Assembly (NCBI RefSeq): GCF_014695385.1
Contig: NZ_JACJOD010000022.1
Span: 186,001-250,000, forward strand
Direction of reading: 5' to 3'
Source: Trichocoleus sp. FACHB-46
GTDB taxonomy: Bacteria; Cyanobacteriota; Cyanobacteriia; FACHB-46
Length of the DNA stretch: 64,000 nt
Positions 47,762 to 57,301 of this stretch are shown one piece after another; positions within the stretch are counted from its first letter, which is position 1; each line of letters starts with the position of its first letter. The notes beneath the pieces were generated by a model. It was not told the origin of the DNA and did not search any database. It saw only the letters and a list, made by a program, of their open reading frames with translations. Both the position numbers and the translations under genes were made by a program.

Positions 47762-48092
47762 AAGATTTTTTCTATCAAGGTAAAGCTACAACAGAAGTTT
47801 GCGATCGCCTGCCATAACAAGCCACTTCAGCAAATACAACTCGGAATCCCGTATGGTACAGGATTGTGTCTACCTGCTTAGCCACGAAATCTTGAGAGGT
47901 CAAAATCAAACTTCATCAAGAACGTTGAACAGGAATAGATAACTTATATTTCCCTAATCTCAGCTCGGATTCACTAAAACTTTGCATCCGCCAGAAGCAG
48001 TTTTAGAAACACAAAGTTACTAAAAACAGGTCTCCACAAAGGCTTAAATTAATCTTAAATGTAGGTTTTAAGCTAAGAATTCAGCATTATAT
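47762..48092. other. 331-base gap inside the chemosensory cluster
   Basis: No gene or clear terminator is seen. The region probably holds a second promoter for the MCP-cheW-cheA-cheB part. Confidence 0.4.
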
Positions 48093-49436
48093 TTAGTGCT
48101 CAGATAAATGAATTCGCTGCAACCGTTGCCGCAACACCAGAGCACTCGCCAGATCACCCGATTGCTCTTTTAGTAAGACCAAGTGCAGCAGAGCTTCTTC
48201 GTGGTGCGGTTGTAAGTAGACAGCTTTGCGAAAACATTGCTCAGCTTCAGTTTCTTGGTCTACAGCTTGATAGAGTTGCCCTAAAAGGCAATAAGCCTCA
48301 GCATTATTACGATTTTGGTTGAGATACGCCTCACAGACTGCAACTGCTTCAACCAATTGCCCGCCATCCGCTAGCGTTTTGGCAGCAGTCAAAGATGCTT
48401 TTTGGGAGTCAGACACAGCAGTAGAGCGAGCATTCACCAATGTAGTTTTTGCCTCAATGCTAGGAACATTTGTCGGTTGCAACTCAAGCGCTTTGCGAGT
48501 GGATGTTGTATTTCTACTAGCTTTGGCTGGAGAAGCATTCCGCTTTTGTCCCTGCTGATTGTAAGTCATCAATACGGGGACTTTATCTTGAGTGCTAGAC
48601 TCAACCTTACGGAAAGCAAATGCTAAAGCGTGCCGAATGGGACTAAATCGGGATGGAGGCAGTTGTCCCATTTCTGAGTGACCAACAAAGAACAAGCCAT
48701 TTCTAACTAACAAACGATCTAAACGATGAATTGTTTGCTGCCTTGCCGCCTGATCTAAATAAATTAGTAAGTTGCGGCAAAAAACCACATCATAAGCTGG
48801 CTGATTCCAGAAAAGATTGGAATCTAATACATTTCCTTGAATAAAACTAACTGTTTTTCTGACAGATTCATTGAGCGAATACCCAGCTGTAACTCGCTGA
48901 AAGTATTTCTCCTTCAAAAAACTATTTTTTTCGCCTCCCTGGCTCAAGCTTTCTGCCTTGCCGATCGCAGCTTTGCCGCGAAATGAGTACTCGTCATAAA
49001 CAGCTAGTTGAGCTTTTTGTAGAGCCTTTTGGCTAATATCAACAGCATCAACTTGAAATTGTTCTGCTCCTAACCCTGCTTCTAACAAAGCGATCGCCAT
49101 TGAATAAGGTTCTTCCCCAGTCGAGCAAGGCGCACTCAAGATCCTGAAAACTTGATTGGGGTGGGCAGGCAACCACTCCGACATCACATAGTGCGCCAAT
49201 AACACGAACGGCTCGCGATCGCGAAAGAACCAAGTTTCTGGCACCACCACGGTCTCGATCAGGGCTGCCAATTCTGTCCCCGAAGTGTGCAATTGAGTTA
49301 GATAAGCTGCCATGTCTACTAGGCCACAGCTTGCCATGCGAGATCGAACCGCTCTAGCGATCGTATTAGAACCAATGGCAGCGGCATTCAAGCCAATCTT
49401 CTGCCTGAGTAAATTCTCGATTGTAGCTTCTATCAT
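48093..49436 (-). CDS. cheR: CheR methyltransferase with C-terminal TPR repeats (WspC-like)
   Basis: A 447-residue protein. The N-terminal 270 residues are CheR, with the SAM-binding motif CSTGEEPYS (104-112), the acidic VDAVDISQKAL, and the segment YDVVFCRNLLIYLD. A linker follows, then TPR repeats at about 340-447 (EAYCLLGQLYQAVDQETEAE, then CFRKAVYLQPHHEEALLHLV). CheR with C-terminal TPRs is the form seen in Wsp clusters (WspC). It methylates glutamates of the cluster's MCPs. It starts 11 bases after the upstream cheW gene. Confidence 0.92.
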   Translation of the reverse strand: MIEATIENLLRQKIGLNAAAIGSNTIARAVRSRMASCGLVDMAAYLTQLHTSGTELAALIETVVVPETWFFRDREPFVLLAHYVMSEWLPAHPNQVFRILSAPCSTGEEPYSMAIALLEAGLGAEQFQVDAVDISQKALQKAQLAVYDEYSFRGKAAIGKAESLSQGGEKNSFLKEKYFQRVTAGYSLNESVRKTVSFIQGNVLDSNLFWNQPAYDVVFCRNLLIYLDQAARQQTIHRLDRLLVRNGLFFVGHSEMGQLPPSRFSPIRHALAFAFRKVESSTQDKVPVLMTYNQQGQKRNASPAKASRNTTSTRKALELQPTNVPSIEAKTTLVNARSTAVSDSQKASLTAAKTLADGGQLVEAVAVCEAYLNQNRNNAEAYCLLGQLYQAVDQETEAEQCFRKAVYLQPHHEEALLHLVLLKEQSGDLASALVLRQRLQRIHLSEH

Positions 49437-49447
49437 TCTCAGGTACT

Positions 49448-49915
49448 TTATTGCACAACTGGCAGATCAATTACTTGCGTTGGAGGTAGCTGCACTGGAG
49501 ATAATAGGTGTTCCACATCAAGGCACTGGATCACACCTTGGGTATCCATTAATTTTTTGCCTAAATAAGGAGCTGTATCCACCACCATTCCCGCAGGAAC
49601 CAGCGTAGTACTAGACGTATTAAAAGTTTGCGTCACTCTCTCTGCTAGTAAGCCTAATATTTGTGTCTGGTTCTCGGCACTGAGAAAGCGAGCCACAATA
49701 ATTCGAGTACTTAAGTAGGAGCGACAAGGACGACGACGAACCAGCTGGCATAGATCTACCACAGGCACCATATGACTCCGGTAGCGCAACAGACCAGATA
49801 CATAGGCAGGTGCTTGGTGCGGTTTTGTCAGTCCTATTAGCGGTAGCACCTCCACCACCTGCTGGCTCTCCAAGGCATAACGCTCATCATCAATTGCAAA
49901 GAGCAGCATCAACAT
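49448..49915 (-). CDS. cheW: CheW coupling protein (WspB-like)
   Basis: A 155-residue single CheW domain (LLFAIDDERYALESQQVVEV, then SGLLRYRSHMVPVVDLCQLV) that links receptors to CheA. It is the first gene of the leftward cluster. It starts at ATG 49915 or at the ATG two codons later, 11 bases before cheR. The cluster has two CheW proteins, as in Wsp (WspB and WspD). Confidence 0.9.
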   Translation of the reverse strand: MLMLLFAIDDERYALESQQVVEVLPLIGLTKPHQAPAYVSGLLRYRSHMVPVVDLCQLVRRRPCRSYLSTRIIVARFLSAENQTQILGLLAERVTQTFNTSSTTLVPAGMVVDTAPYLGKKLMDTQGVIQCLDVEHLLSPVQLPPTQVIDLPVVQ

Positions 49916-50221
49916 AAGGCAATCCCACTAAGCCGAACAGAATTTCTAGCAACTCAGCCAATTTCCGGCGCGATCGCTGAGGTTCACTTCTAGAATGACC
50001 AAATTAGGGCCAGACTTATCCAGTCAGTTGATGGAAGAAAATTAGCCAAAATGCGGATTAAGGAACTATACCTTATGAACTAGACTAACAGAATATACTC
50101 TCAAAAAACAGTATTATTATTAACTCTATTAGGTGCAATCAGTCGGTTTATCACTTACTTCAAGTTTTCCTCATCACACACATTCATGCCCTAAATACTA
50201 GCCATTTCATCAGCCTGGCTT
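49916..50221. promoter_or_regulatory. Shared divergent promoter region of the Wsp-like cluster
   Basis: 306 bases with no gene, between the divergent cheW and receiver-kinase genes. It must carry promoters in both directions, which suggests common control. No specific boxes could be assigned. Confidence 0.5.
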
Positions 50222-51553
50222 ATGATGTCAATGCCACCAGAAATTGTTACTAAAAGTCCGGAAGCATTCAGTGAATCCACCATACTTTCACCTGCTCCCC
50301 AAATTGTTGTTTTGCTCATTGATGATCAAATTATTATTGGTGAAGCAATTCGGCGGATGCTGGCTTCCGAACCAGATGTAATTTTTCATTATTGTAACGA
50401 TGCTGCGCAAGCAATCCATCTTGCTGAAGAAGTTGCTCCAACAGTCATTTTGCAAGATCTAGTTATGCCTAACATCGACGGGTTGATGTTAGTTCGTCAG
50501 TTCCGCTCTAATCCCATTACTTGCAATATCCCATTAATTGTACTTTCGACCAAAGATGAACCGAAAGTCAAAGCGGAAGCTTTTGCATTAGGAATTAATG
50601 ACTACTTAGTTAAACTCCCCGATAAAATCGAATTAGTTGCTCGCCTGCGATATCATTCCAGAGCTTATCTTAATCATCAAGCCCAGACTGCCGCACTGAC
50701 GGCGCAAGCTCAAACTCAGAAGCTAGAACAAGCTTTGCAAGAGTTGCGAAAAACGCAATCGCAGTTAATTCAAACCGAGAAGATGTCGAGCTTGGGCCAG
50801 ATGGTGGCAGGAGTAGCCCATGAAATTAATAATCCTGTTAACTTCATCTATGGCAATCTCAAGCATATTGAAAATTATATTCAAGAGCTACTAGATTTAG
50901 TTCATCTTTATCAAGAAGAATATCCTCAGCCAAGCACAAAAATTCAAAGTTATATTGAAACAATTGATTTAGATTTTGTAGCCCAAGATCTCCCTAAAAC
51001 CCTATCCTCGATGAAAATAGGTGCAGATCGAATTCGTCAAATTGTCTTATCCCTACGTAATTTTTCTCGGCTTGATCAAGCTGAAATGAAACGAGTTAAT
51101 TTGCACGAAGGCATTGACAGTACTCTTCTTATTCTGAATCATCGTATCAAGCAAGGAATTACTATTATTAAGAGCTACTATGACTTACCTTTAGTCGAGT
51201 GTTACCCCGCTCAGCTCAATCAGGTATTCATGAATATTCTGAATAATGCGATGGACGCGCTGTTAGAAGACTCAGGCAAAGCCCACAAACAAATCACTAT
51301 CCAAACTGAACTAACGAATTCTCATCAAGTTCAGGTCCGTATTCAAGATAACGGTTGTGGGATTCCGCTAGAAATTAAGAATAAATTGTTCGATCCCTTT
51401 TTTACTACTAAACCCGTAGGCCAAGGCACTGGTTTAGGTCTCGCCATTTGCTATCAAATTGTCGAAAAGCACCAAGGTGAAATCGAAATTGGTTCTGGCC
51501 CAGAGGGGGGAGCAGAGTTTATTATTCGTTTACCAGTTCAGCACTTTTCTTGA
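50222..51553 (+). CDS. WspR-type receiver fused to a histidine kinase
   Basis: A 443-residue protein. The receiver (about 27-150) has acidic D34/D35, phospho-accepting D79 in [15 protein letters not shown]110 and K131, and ends [12 protein letters not shown]. Segments such as [36 protein letters not shown] and [20 protein letters not shown] match what I remember of the P. aeruginosa WspR receiver almost word for word. Instead of GGDEF, a coiled coil (155-185) leads to a histidine kinase: H200 in [14 protein letters not shown]-box [14 protein letters not shown]1 IQDNGCGIP and G2 [10 protein letters not shown]. The kinase core is a paralogue of the one at 7021-8511. It is the probable output of the adjacent chemosensory cluster (inference). 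Confidence 0.88.
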   Translation: MMSMPPEIVTKSPEAFSESTILSPAPQIVVLLIDDQIIIGEAIRRMLASEPDVIFHYCNDAAQAIHLAEEVAPTVILQDLVMPNIDGLMLVRQFRSNPITCNIPLIVLSTKDEPKVKAEAFALGINDYLVKLPDKIELVARLRYHSRAYLNHQAQTAALTAQAQTQKLEQALQELRKTQSQLIQTEKMSSLGQMVAGVAHEINNPVNFIYGNLKHIENYIQELLDLVHLYQEEYPQPSTKIQSYIETIDLDFVAQDLPKTLSSMKIGADRIRQIVLSLRNFSRLDQAEMKRVNLHEGIDSTLLILNHRIKQGITIIKSYYDLPLVECYPAQLNQVFMNILNNAMDALLEDSGKAHKQITIQTELTNSHQVQVRIQDNGCGIPLEIKNKLFDPFFTTKPVGQGTGLGLAICYQIVEKHQGEIEIGSGPEGGAEFIIRLPVQHFS

Positions 51554-51726
51554 AATCGGCGATCGCCCAAGCCATACCAACTGAGCGGTGCTTGCAGAGA
51601 GACAAGTGCCAACACTAATCTCTGAGTTGAGTAAGAGAATGCAGTAGTGGTTGTTTCTGTACGATCGCGGTGTAAACTGCTGCCAGTTGCTGGGCGATCG
51701 CTTTCGAGCAGGCAACCGTAAGATAA

Positions 51727-52911
51727 CTAAAATTTTGGCAGGGGCTGTTGATTTAGAAGAGCAGTATAAACTTGGAGTAGTTTTCTTGCAGCTACATCCC
51801 AAGTATAGTTTTGAAAAATAAACTGACGGGCGCGATCGCCCAGCTCCTTGGCCTGCTCCAAATTACCCAAATATTTCGCTAGAGCATCTGAAATTGAATC
51901 AACATTAGTATCAACTATGCACGCGGCATCTGCTTTTGCTGCTTCAGGAAAATTGCAACCTGTAGTAATAACACAAGGTAAACCAGAGGCCATACCTTCG
52001 AGCACAGACATGCTGAATCCTTCAGAATAGGAAGGAGCAACATAAATACTGGCAGCGGCAAGGGCAGCATACTTTAAGCTACCTGTCAGTAGCCCTGTGA
52101 ACGTTACAGCGTTTATACATCCTGCCTGTAAAAAATAACTCTGGGCGGTAGACGAAAAGCCAGTGTTGTCTGGTCCTGCAACAATCAAATGAGCTTGTGG
52201 AAAATGGCGGTGAACTTTAGCAAAAGCAGGAGCCAGTAGATCTAATCCTTTCTTAGGATCAATTCGACCGAGGAATAATACTATAGTTTTATTCTGAAGA
52301 GACGGGAATTTCTCAAAGAGAGGTTCTGTTTCCGGCAGTGCTTTAAAGTCTTCAGGATGAACACCGTTATAAATGATGACAGTAGGTGTATTTAATCCAA
52401 GAGATTTAGCATTGTCAGCTTCAGTTCCACAAGAAAACTGAATTGTACTCGCAGACTGAAGTGCAGGCTTTTCAACGACAGAATAATAAACCTTTTTCTT
52501 CCATACTTTATAGGATAAAGCCCAAGGTTCTAGCATGCCGTGTGCTGTCATCACATAGGGAATCCGATAAAGCTTACATATACAGTGAATTATTGAAACC
52601 AACGGAGAAAAGAGAGTATTAGTATGAACTATGTCATAATCTTCAACATTCTTAAGCATCCACTTAACTAAAGAAGAGCTAACAATAAAATCATTTTTAT
52701 TGAAGCAGGGAAAGTATTGAACTCTATAGGCTCCCTCCTCAATCCAAACATTCAATGGTTTGGATAACTTAGAGGGATTGCTAGCATTAGTTGTAATAAC
52801 ATCAACAGTAACACCCAAACAAGCAAGCCCCTTAGCTATTCCCAGCACAATCTTAGGGATACCACCATAAACCTCTCCCATATAGGGTGTAACGAGCAAA
52901 ATTTTCATCAA
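51727..52911 (-). CDS. GT4 glycosyltransferase
   Basis: A 394-residue GT-B enzyme. The N-terminal Rossmann domain starts ILLVTPYMGEVYGGIPKIVL. The C-terminal GT1-type donor domain has FLGRIDPKKGLDLLAPAF and the ExFGxxxxEG-type motif as PSYSEGFSMSVLEGMASGLP. It adds a sugar to the growing repeat unit on the cytoplasmic side. It is the last gene of the leftward polysaccharide cluster. Start ATG 52911 or the next codon. Confidence 0.88.
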   Translation of the reverse strand: MMKILLVTPYMGEVYGGIPKIVLGIAKGLACLGVTVDVITTNASNPSKLSKPLNVWIEEGAYRVQYFPCFNKNDFIVSSSLVKWMLKNVEDYDIVHTNTLFSPLVSIIHCICKLYRIPYVMTAHGMLEPWALSYKVWKKKVYYSVVEKPALQSASTIQFSCGTEADNAKSLGLNTPTVIIYNGVHPEDFKALPETEPLFEKFPSLQNKTIVLFLGRIDPKKGLDLLAPAFAKVHRHFPQAHLIVAGPDNTGFSSTAQSYFLQAGCINAVTFTGLLTGSLKYAALAAASIYVAPSYSEGFSMSVLEGMASGLPCVITTGCNFPEAAKADAACIVDTNVDSISDALAKYLGNLEQAKELGDRARQFIFQNYTWDVAARKLLQVYTALLNQQPLPKF

Positions 52912-52942
52912 CTTTAAGCTCTGGTTGATTAATGTATCTTTA

Positions 52943-54118
52943 TTAGGCAGCGCTCATTGCGGATTTGGCTGCTTGCATAAGTCCATCGGCAAAGTTACTA
53001 GGTGAGTAGTTAGTAATAATTTTTTGGCTTACTTTTCCCATTTGAGCACGCAGTAATGAGCTTGACCTATGGATATTAACTAGCTTACCTATCATGTCCT
53101 CTACATTCTCTGGATCGAATAGAAAACCATTATGGTTATTGTGAATAAGCTCATGGCAGGCACCTACAGTCCGACTACAAAGAATTGGCAATCCAGCTGC
53201 ACAGGCTTCGTTAACTACAAGCCCCCATTGCTCTTGTAATGCAGGGTGTATAAAAGCTTCAGCAAGACCATACCAATCTCCTAAGTCTTGGTAACTAATA
53301 AAACCAGGTAGATGGATGCAATAGTTTAGCCCTTTGTTCAGAATCAAGCTACGAATAGATGGTTCTTCTACTCCAGTACCACAAATTACCAGATCCCAAG
53401 CATGAGCTTCTTCTACTTGCTCACGATAAGCAACAAAAGATTCTATAAGTCGATGAATGTTTTTACGTTTAATAAATCGGGTTGCAGCAAGATAGTAAGG
53501 TTTATTAGGAATTTGAGGCTGACGTAATCTTGTAGTATTGGGATCCCGTCTAGCCTTCTCGGCTTGCTGACTAAAGTAGTCATTGTCGACTACGTCATAG
53601 CCAAGAAAAATGCGATCGGGACGAAATCCCAGTTGAACTAGATAGTCACGATGTAAATTACCGCCTACTAGTGCAGCGTCGTATCGCTTGACATACAGCC
53701 AAGATTTAATCATTTCCTTCCAAAATGTACGTCTAGCATCATCCCACTTGCTTTCACTCATCAAAATTGATAAAGCGGCATGCCGTTTGCACCACAATAA
53801 AGCTGCACGAGAAATAGGAAAACCCCAACCAGGAATGGCAACAACAGTTGGTTGTAGCGTATTCAGACAATCAAATAATAGAGATGTTGCAGGTATAGAA
53901 GAATTCGTACTATTTAGGGCGGTAGCCGATGTAGACAAAAGAGTTTTGAGGGGAAATGTAATCTCACGGCCCATGTCTCCCCAAGGATGTTCTTTGGTAG
54001 TATCTGTAACTTGTACTGCTGTAAACTGCCAATCTCTGCGTTGGCAAGCATCGTAGGTAGCTCGCAAACGGGCCGCGTGGTAACCCCCAATGTTATCGAA
54101 AATAACAACTACATGCAT
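52943..54118 (-). CDS. GT4 glycosyltransferase
   Basis: A 391-residue GT-B enzyme. The N-terminus (VVIFDNIGGYHAARLRATYD) is followed by YLAATRFIKRKNIHRLIESF and the donor-site motif FIHPALQEQWGLVVNEACAA, where E-x7-E is visible (Q-E-Q-W-G-L-V-V-N-E). The acceptor is unknown. It lies 31 bases before the next glycosyltransferase gene and 37 bases after the polymerase-like gene. Confidence 0.87.
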   Translation of the reverse strand: MHVVVIFDNIGGYHAARLRATYDACQRRDWQFTAVQVTDTTKEHPWGDMGREITFPLKTLLSTSATALNSTNSSIPATSLLFDCLNTLQPTVVAIPGWGFPISRAALLWCKRHAALSILMSESKWDDARRTFWKEMIKSWLYVKRYDAALVGGNLHRDYLVQLGFRPDRIFLGYDVVDNDYFSQQAEKARRDPNTTRLRQPQIPNKPYYLAATRFIKRKNIHRLIESFVAYREQVEEAHAWDLVICGTGVEEPSIRSLILNKGLNYCIHLPGFISYQDLGDWYGLAEAFIHPALQEQWGLVVNEACAAGLPILCSRTVGACHELIHNNHNGFLFDPENVEDMIGKLVNIHRSSSLLRAQMGKVSQKIITNYSPSNFADGLMQAAKSAMSAA

Positions 54119-54155
54119 AGCCGAAAAATTAGTACTTAGTTGCTAGTTAATTGCG

Positions 54156-55496
54156 TCATGAGTGAGGAAGCCTCATGGGTGGATGCGGATTGGAGGGATA
54201 AGGATGAGTTGATGGATACATCCTGAGAGTTAGATTCCGACGTTTCATCCAGAGCAATAAAAAGCAGGGCCAAAAAGCCATACCGATCCAAGCATAAATT
54301 CCAGCTAAATCTCCGCCTCTTAGCAGTGGGATAAGAGACGAGCAAAGAATCGCACGAACTAAAACCCCTGCAAAAGGCTGAAGCTGAGTACTATACCGAA
54401 CAACCTTGGCAATGACTAAGCCGTATAAAGGAGCAAAAAAGAGTATGCCAAATAGTCCAATTTCTGCATAAAACGATCCAAATATAGTTGGTGAAATTCC
54501 TACAGTGCCCCTACCACCTGCGATTGTAAAGCCTAACTTATTCATGTATCCTCCTACAGGTTTCTCAGGCCACCAAGCTCTAGGGATTGGCCGTATAAAT
54601 ATTTCTAGATGCTCCATTCCCCAACGGAAGTCTAGTTGCTCAGGATAAACATTTTTCAACAATACAAAGCCATCTAACATATTGGCGTCTTCAGCGCCTA
54701 ATGCTCGTTCCAGCGCAATTTGATTGAGAGATTGGTTAGCTATGTTGGGATTACGCATGGCTCCACTAATAGCAAATACAGCCATAGCTAATATGAGAGA
54801 GAGCGTTAACAAAGCCAAACGTATTTTTGGTCGGTAAAATGAAGAAACAATGATTCCAGCAGCAATCATCCATCCTAAAAACTGGAAGCGAGCCTGACTT
54901 CCAAAAGTCAAGTAAAATACACTTGTTAAAATGGAGAGCGCCATCACTTTATTAATGAGAGAAGTTATTGCTCCAAACCGCCAAAGACAGACAACAAGAA
55001 TTGCAATTCCTACTAAAGCAAAAGGAAACAAGTACAAATAGTTATTAATTTGAAAGGCTAGTGAGCTTCCGGCGCTGAGCTGGGTTGCTATTTGAGAGCG
55101 AGTAAGAATGACTAATGGCAAACAAAATAAACCAAGAAGAAGGGTCTTGGGCCGCAACCATTGTAGAACTGAGCGATCACTCGGTGGAATTGCAACTGCT
55201 AAGCTTCGCCTTTGACAAAGCATATAAGTGCTAAGCAAACAAATTTCCCCAAGAGTAATATACATTAGAGCCTCAAGGGCGGCTTCTTGAGTTATTGGTT
55301 TTGATATAAACCAACTTAACTTAATCCATTGGTTAATCCCATGCTCAACAGCCCAGTAGCGATAAGAAGCAACATAAAATAGAAAGCTACTAATAATTAA
55401 TGGAATTTCATCATTGCGCTTCAAAAACCAGATAACACTTAGTACTAGGAAGGCTATTTGAGTAAAGGCAAGTTCAGGATATTCAAATAGTGGCAT
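54156..55496 (-). CDS. Polysaccharide polymerase-like membrane protein (Wzy/O-antigen type)
   Basis: A 446-residue integral membrane protein with about 10-12 hydrophobic spans and a large outward loop around residues 250-330 (ALGAEDANMLDGFVLLKNVY, PIPRAWWPEKPVGGYMNKLG). The pattern fits the O-antigen/repeat-unit polymerase group, which are poorly conserved; the PRxxWPxKP segment is a common mark of WzyE-like enzymes. Its start overlaps the stop of the preceding glycosyltransferase gene by 14 bases. It would polymerise repeat units at the periplasmic face. Confidence 0.78.
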   Translation of the reverse strand: MPLFEYPELAFTQIAFLVLSVIWFLKRNDEIPLIISSFLFYVASYRYWAVEHGINQWIKLSWFISKPITQEAALEALMYITLGEICLLSTYMLCQRRSLAVAIPPSDRSVLQWLRPKTLLLGLFCLPLVILTRSQIATQLSAGSSLAFQINNYLYLFPFALVGIAILVVCLWRFGAITSLINKVMALSILTSVFYLTFGSQARFQFLGWMIAAGIIVSSFYRPKIRLALLTLSLILAMAVFAISGAMRNPNIANQSLNQIALERALGAEDANMLDGFVLLKNVYPEQLDFRWGMEHLEIFIRPIPRAWWPEKPVGGYMNKLGFTIAGGRGTVGISPTIFGSFYAEIGLFGILFFAPLYGLVIAKVVRYSTQLQPFAGVLVRAILCSSLIPLLRGGDLAGIYAWIGMAFWPCFLLLWMKRRNLTLRMYPSTHPYPSNPHPPMRLPHS

Positions 55497-56739
55497 AAGG
55501 TAAGGCCTGGAGATTGTTTTGGAGTGTTGCCAAACCGAAATGCTCCATACTAGTAGATTGCCGAGAAAAATTTACTAATTGTTGAGGATTATTTAAACAA
55601 AAGAGGAGAGCTTCGGCGATCGCTGCTCCAGTCACGTTCTGCAATATCAATCCGCTTACTCCATCTTTCACGACTGCACCACAAAATCTGGACGCAATTG
55701 TTGGGAGTTTCCAGGCTTGCGCTTCCAGCTGTGTTAGTCCAAACCCATCCGAAAGAGTTGGAAGTAGAAAAATATCTGCCTGTTGATAGTATTGAGCTGT
55801 TGCGCTGCGAGGAACAGAACCAATCCACCGCACCTGTTCATGCACCTTATCCTGTTGGGGTCTAGCAATGCCTGGAGAACCAACTAGCCAGAATTCTATG
55901 TGTTGGTCACGTAGGTGTTCAGCCGCTTCTAGCAGTGCAACAATGCCCTTGCGTAAGATAACCTGACCAAGAAACAGCACTCGGAGCGGACGTTCAGCTG
56001 AGAAAGCAGAAGGGTAGGTTCGCACAAAGTCACGCGCTTGCTCAGGAGGTTCATAGGCAAGAGGAATGATATCAATCTTGTTAGCGGGTACTCCTGCTTG
56101 CTGCAAAGCTTGGCTTGACCACTGCGAGTTAACTAAAATCCGGTCAGCTAATGAGCATTCTTCCTGCCATCTGACCCAGTAGTGGGGTGGTGCCGGTTGC
56201 CAACTAGATTCATAGATCGAGTGTCTCGCGTATTCCTCTAGAACCAACTTTTCCTCAGTTGGCCCTGGATCAATTTGACCAAGGATAGTGCGCCAACCTC
56301 TGGTCTTGGCGTAACGGAACAGTTCTAAGGTAGCGTAACTGTAGGCAAAGAGGGTAGGGGGAGAATTGAGAGAGGAGTGTTGAGGAGCGATCGCATTTAG
56401 TACCTGCACTGCCCGTTTTTGGAACCAGTGATTACGGTCGATAATACGTTCCCATCCTGAGGTTTTCTGAAGGCGTTGAGTTAGTTCAAAGCGCATCAAA
56501 GAACCAGTGAAGGCGTGGACAGAGGTTTGGGCTAAATCTACATGGAACCGTTCACGTAAATTAGTGAACAGAGGTGTAGGCAGCTGGTTCAGTGCAGACT
56601 GTGGTGGAACCCAGGCATCTGTAATCAGGTGGGCGAGTTGTCCGGTCTGATGTAAAGCCCGTGGGATAGCGTAATGTTCACGCGCTCCTAGTTGACAACA
56701 GATCCAGGATGGCAATTCTTCATTTCTCAAAGTAGCCAC
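55483..56739 (-). CDS. GT4 glycosyltransferase
   Basis: A 418-residue GT-B enzyme, with a C-terminal domain containing LFLGQVILRKGIVALLEAAE, then FLLPTLSDGFGLTQLEAQAW (E-x7-E region) and LPTIASRFCGAVVKDGVSG. The N-terminal half is larger than in its neighbours. It overlaps the acyltransferase gene by 13 bases and the polymerase gene by 14 bases, so these three genes are tightly coupled. Confidence 0.87.
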   Translation of the reverse strand: MATLRNEELPSWICCQLGAREHYAIPRALHQTGQLAHLITDAWVPPQSALNQLPTPLFTNLRERFHVDLAQTSVHAFTGSLMRFELTQRLQKTSGWERIIDRNHWFQKRAVQVLNAIAPQHSSLNSPPTLFAYSYATLELFRYAKTRGWRTILGQIDPGPTEEKLVLEEYARHSIYESSWQPAPPHYWVRWQEECSLADRILVNSQWSSQALQQAGVPANKIDIIPLAYEPPEQARDFVRTYPSAFSAERPLRVLFLGQVILRKGIVALLEAAEHLRDQHIEFWLVGSPGIARPQQDKVHEQVRWIGSVPRSATAQYYQQADIFLLPTLSDGFGLTQLEAQAWKLPTIASRFCGAVVKDGVSGLILQNVTGAAIAEALLFCLNNPQQLVNFSRQSTSMEHFGLATLQNNLQALPYATI

Positions 56740-57275
56740 GGTTGGTAGTTCAGCGTGTAGTGCAAGTCAGGCGATCGCTTTTTCACGAATCGGGCTGGGC
56801 TACCGGCAACAATGGTGTAAGGTTCCACATCTTTGGTCACGACAGAACCCGCACCCACTACGGCACCCTCGCCAATCCTGACTCCTGGCAAAATAATCGC
56901 TCGGTAAGCAATCCAAACGCGATCGCCTATGATTACATCTCCACCCTTATCGCCAAACTCAGACGACTGTGGATCATGTCCCAGGGTTAAGATTGTCGCT
57001 TCTGGGCCAATGGAGACATCAGAACCCGTTTGGATCTGGTAGTGGCGACCATCAAATAGGCAGCCGAAGTTAAGCACATTGCGATCGCCCAGATACACCT
57101 TTCTCCCATTCAAAAACCGACATCCCATTTGAACAGAAGTCCCCAACCCAACCTTTGCTAAATAGGCTTTGAGATAAGTCATACGAATTTTACGAGATGG
57201 CAAGTTTCCAAGAAGCTGATTGTAGCTGTAGCTCAAAACACTACCTGTAAAAGCTTTAAAGTTTACATGTGACAT
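56727..57275 (-). CDS. Hexapeptide-repeat acyltransferase (WcaF/maltose O-acetyltransferase-like)
   Basis: A 182-residue left-handed beta-helix acyltransferase. Hexapeptide repeats run from about 40 to 165 (VQMGCRFLNGRKVYLGDRNV ... IIGDRVWIAYRAIILPGVRI ... GEGAVVGAGSVVTKDVEPYT). It probably acetylates a sugar of the exported polymer. A truncated second copy lies at 58358-58607, on the other side of cysC. Confidence 0.9.
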   Translation of the reverse strand: MSHVNFKAFTGSVLSYSYNQLLGNLPSRKIRMTYLKAYLAKVGLGTSVQMGCRFLNGRKVYLGDRNVLNFGCLFDGRHYQIQTGSDVSIGPEATILTLGHDPQSSEFGDKGGDVIIGDRVWIAYRAIILPGVRIGEGAVVGAGSVVTKDVEPYTIVAGSPARFVKKRSPDLHYTLNYQPWLL

Positions 57276-57301
57276 GCTACTGGTACTTTTCTTTTAAGCT
57301 T

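Noticed and set aside
51554-51726. A small gene between the receiver-kinase and the first glycosyltransferase
   Set aside because: Frames here are Cys/Ser/Thr-rich shadows overlapping both neighbours; there is no start signal.
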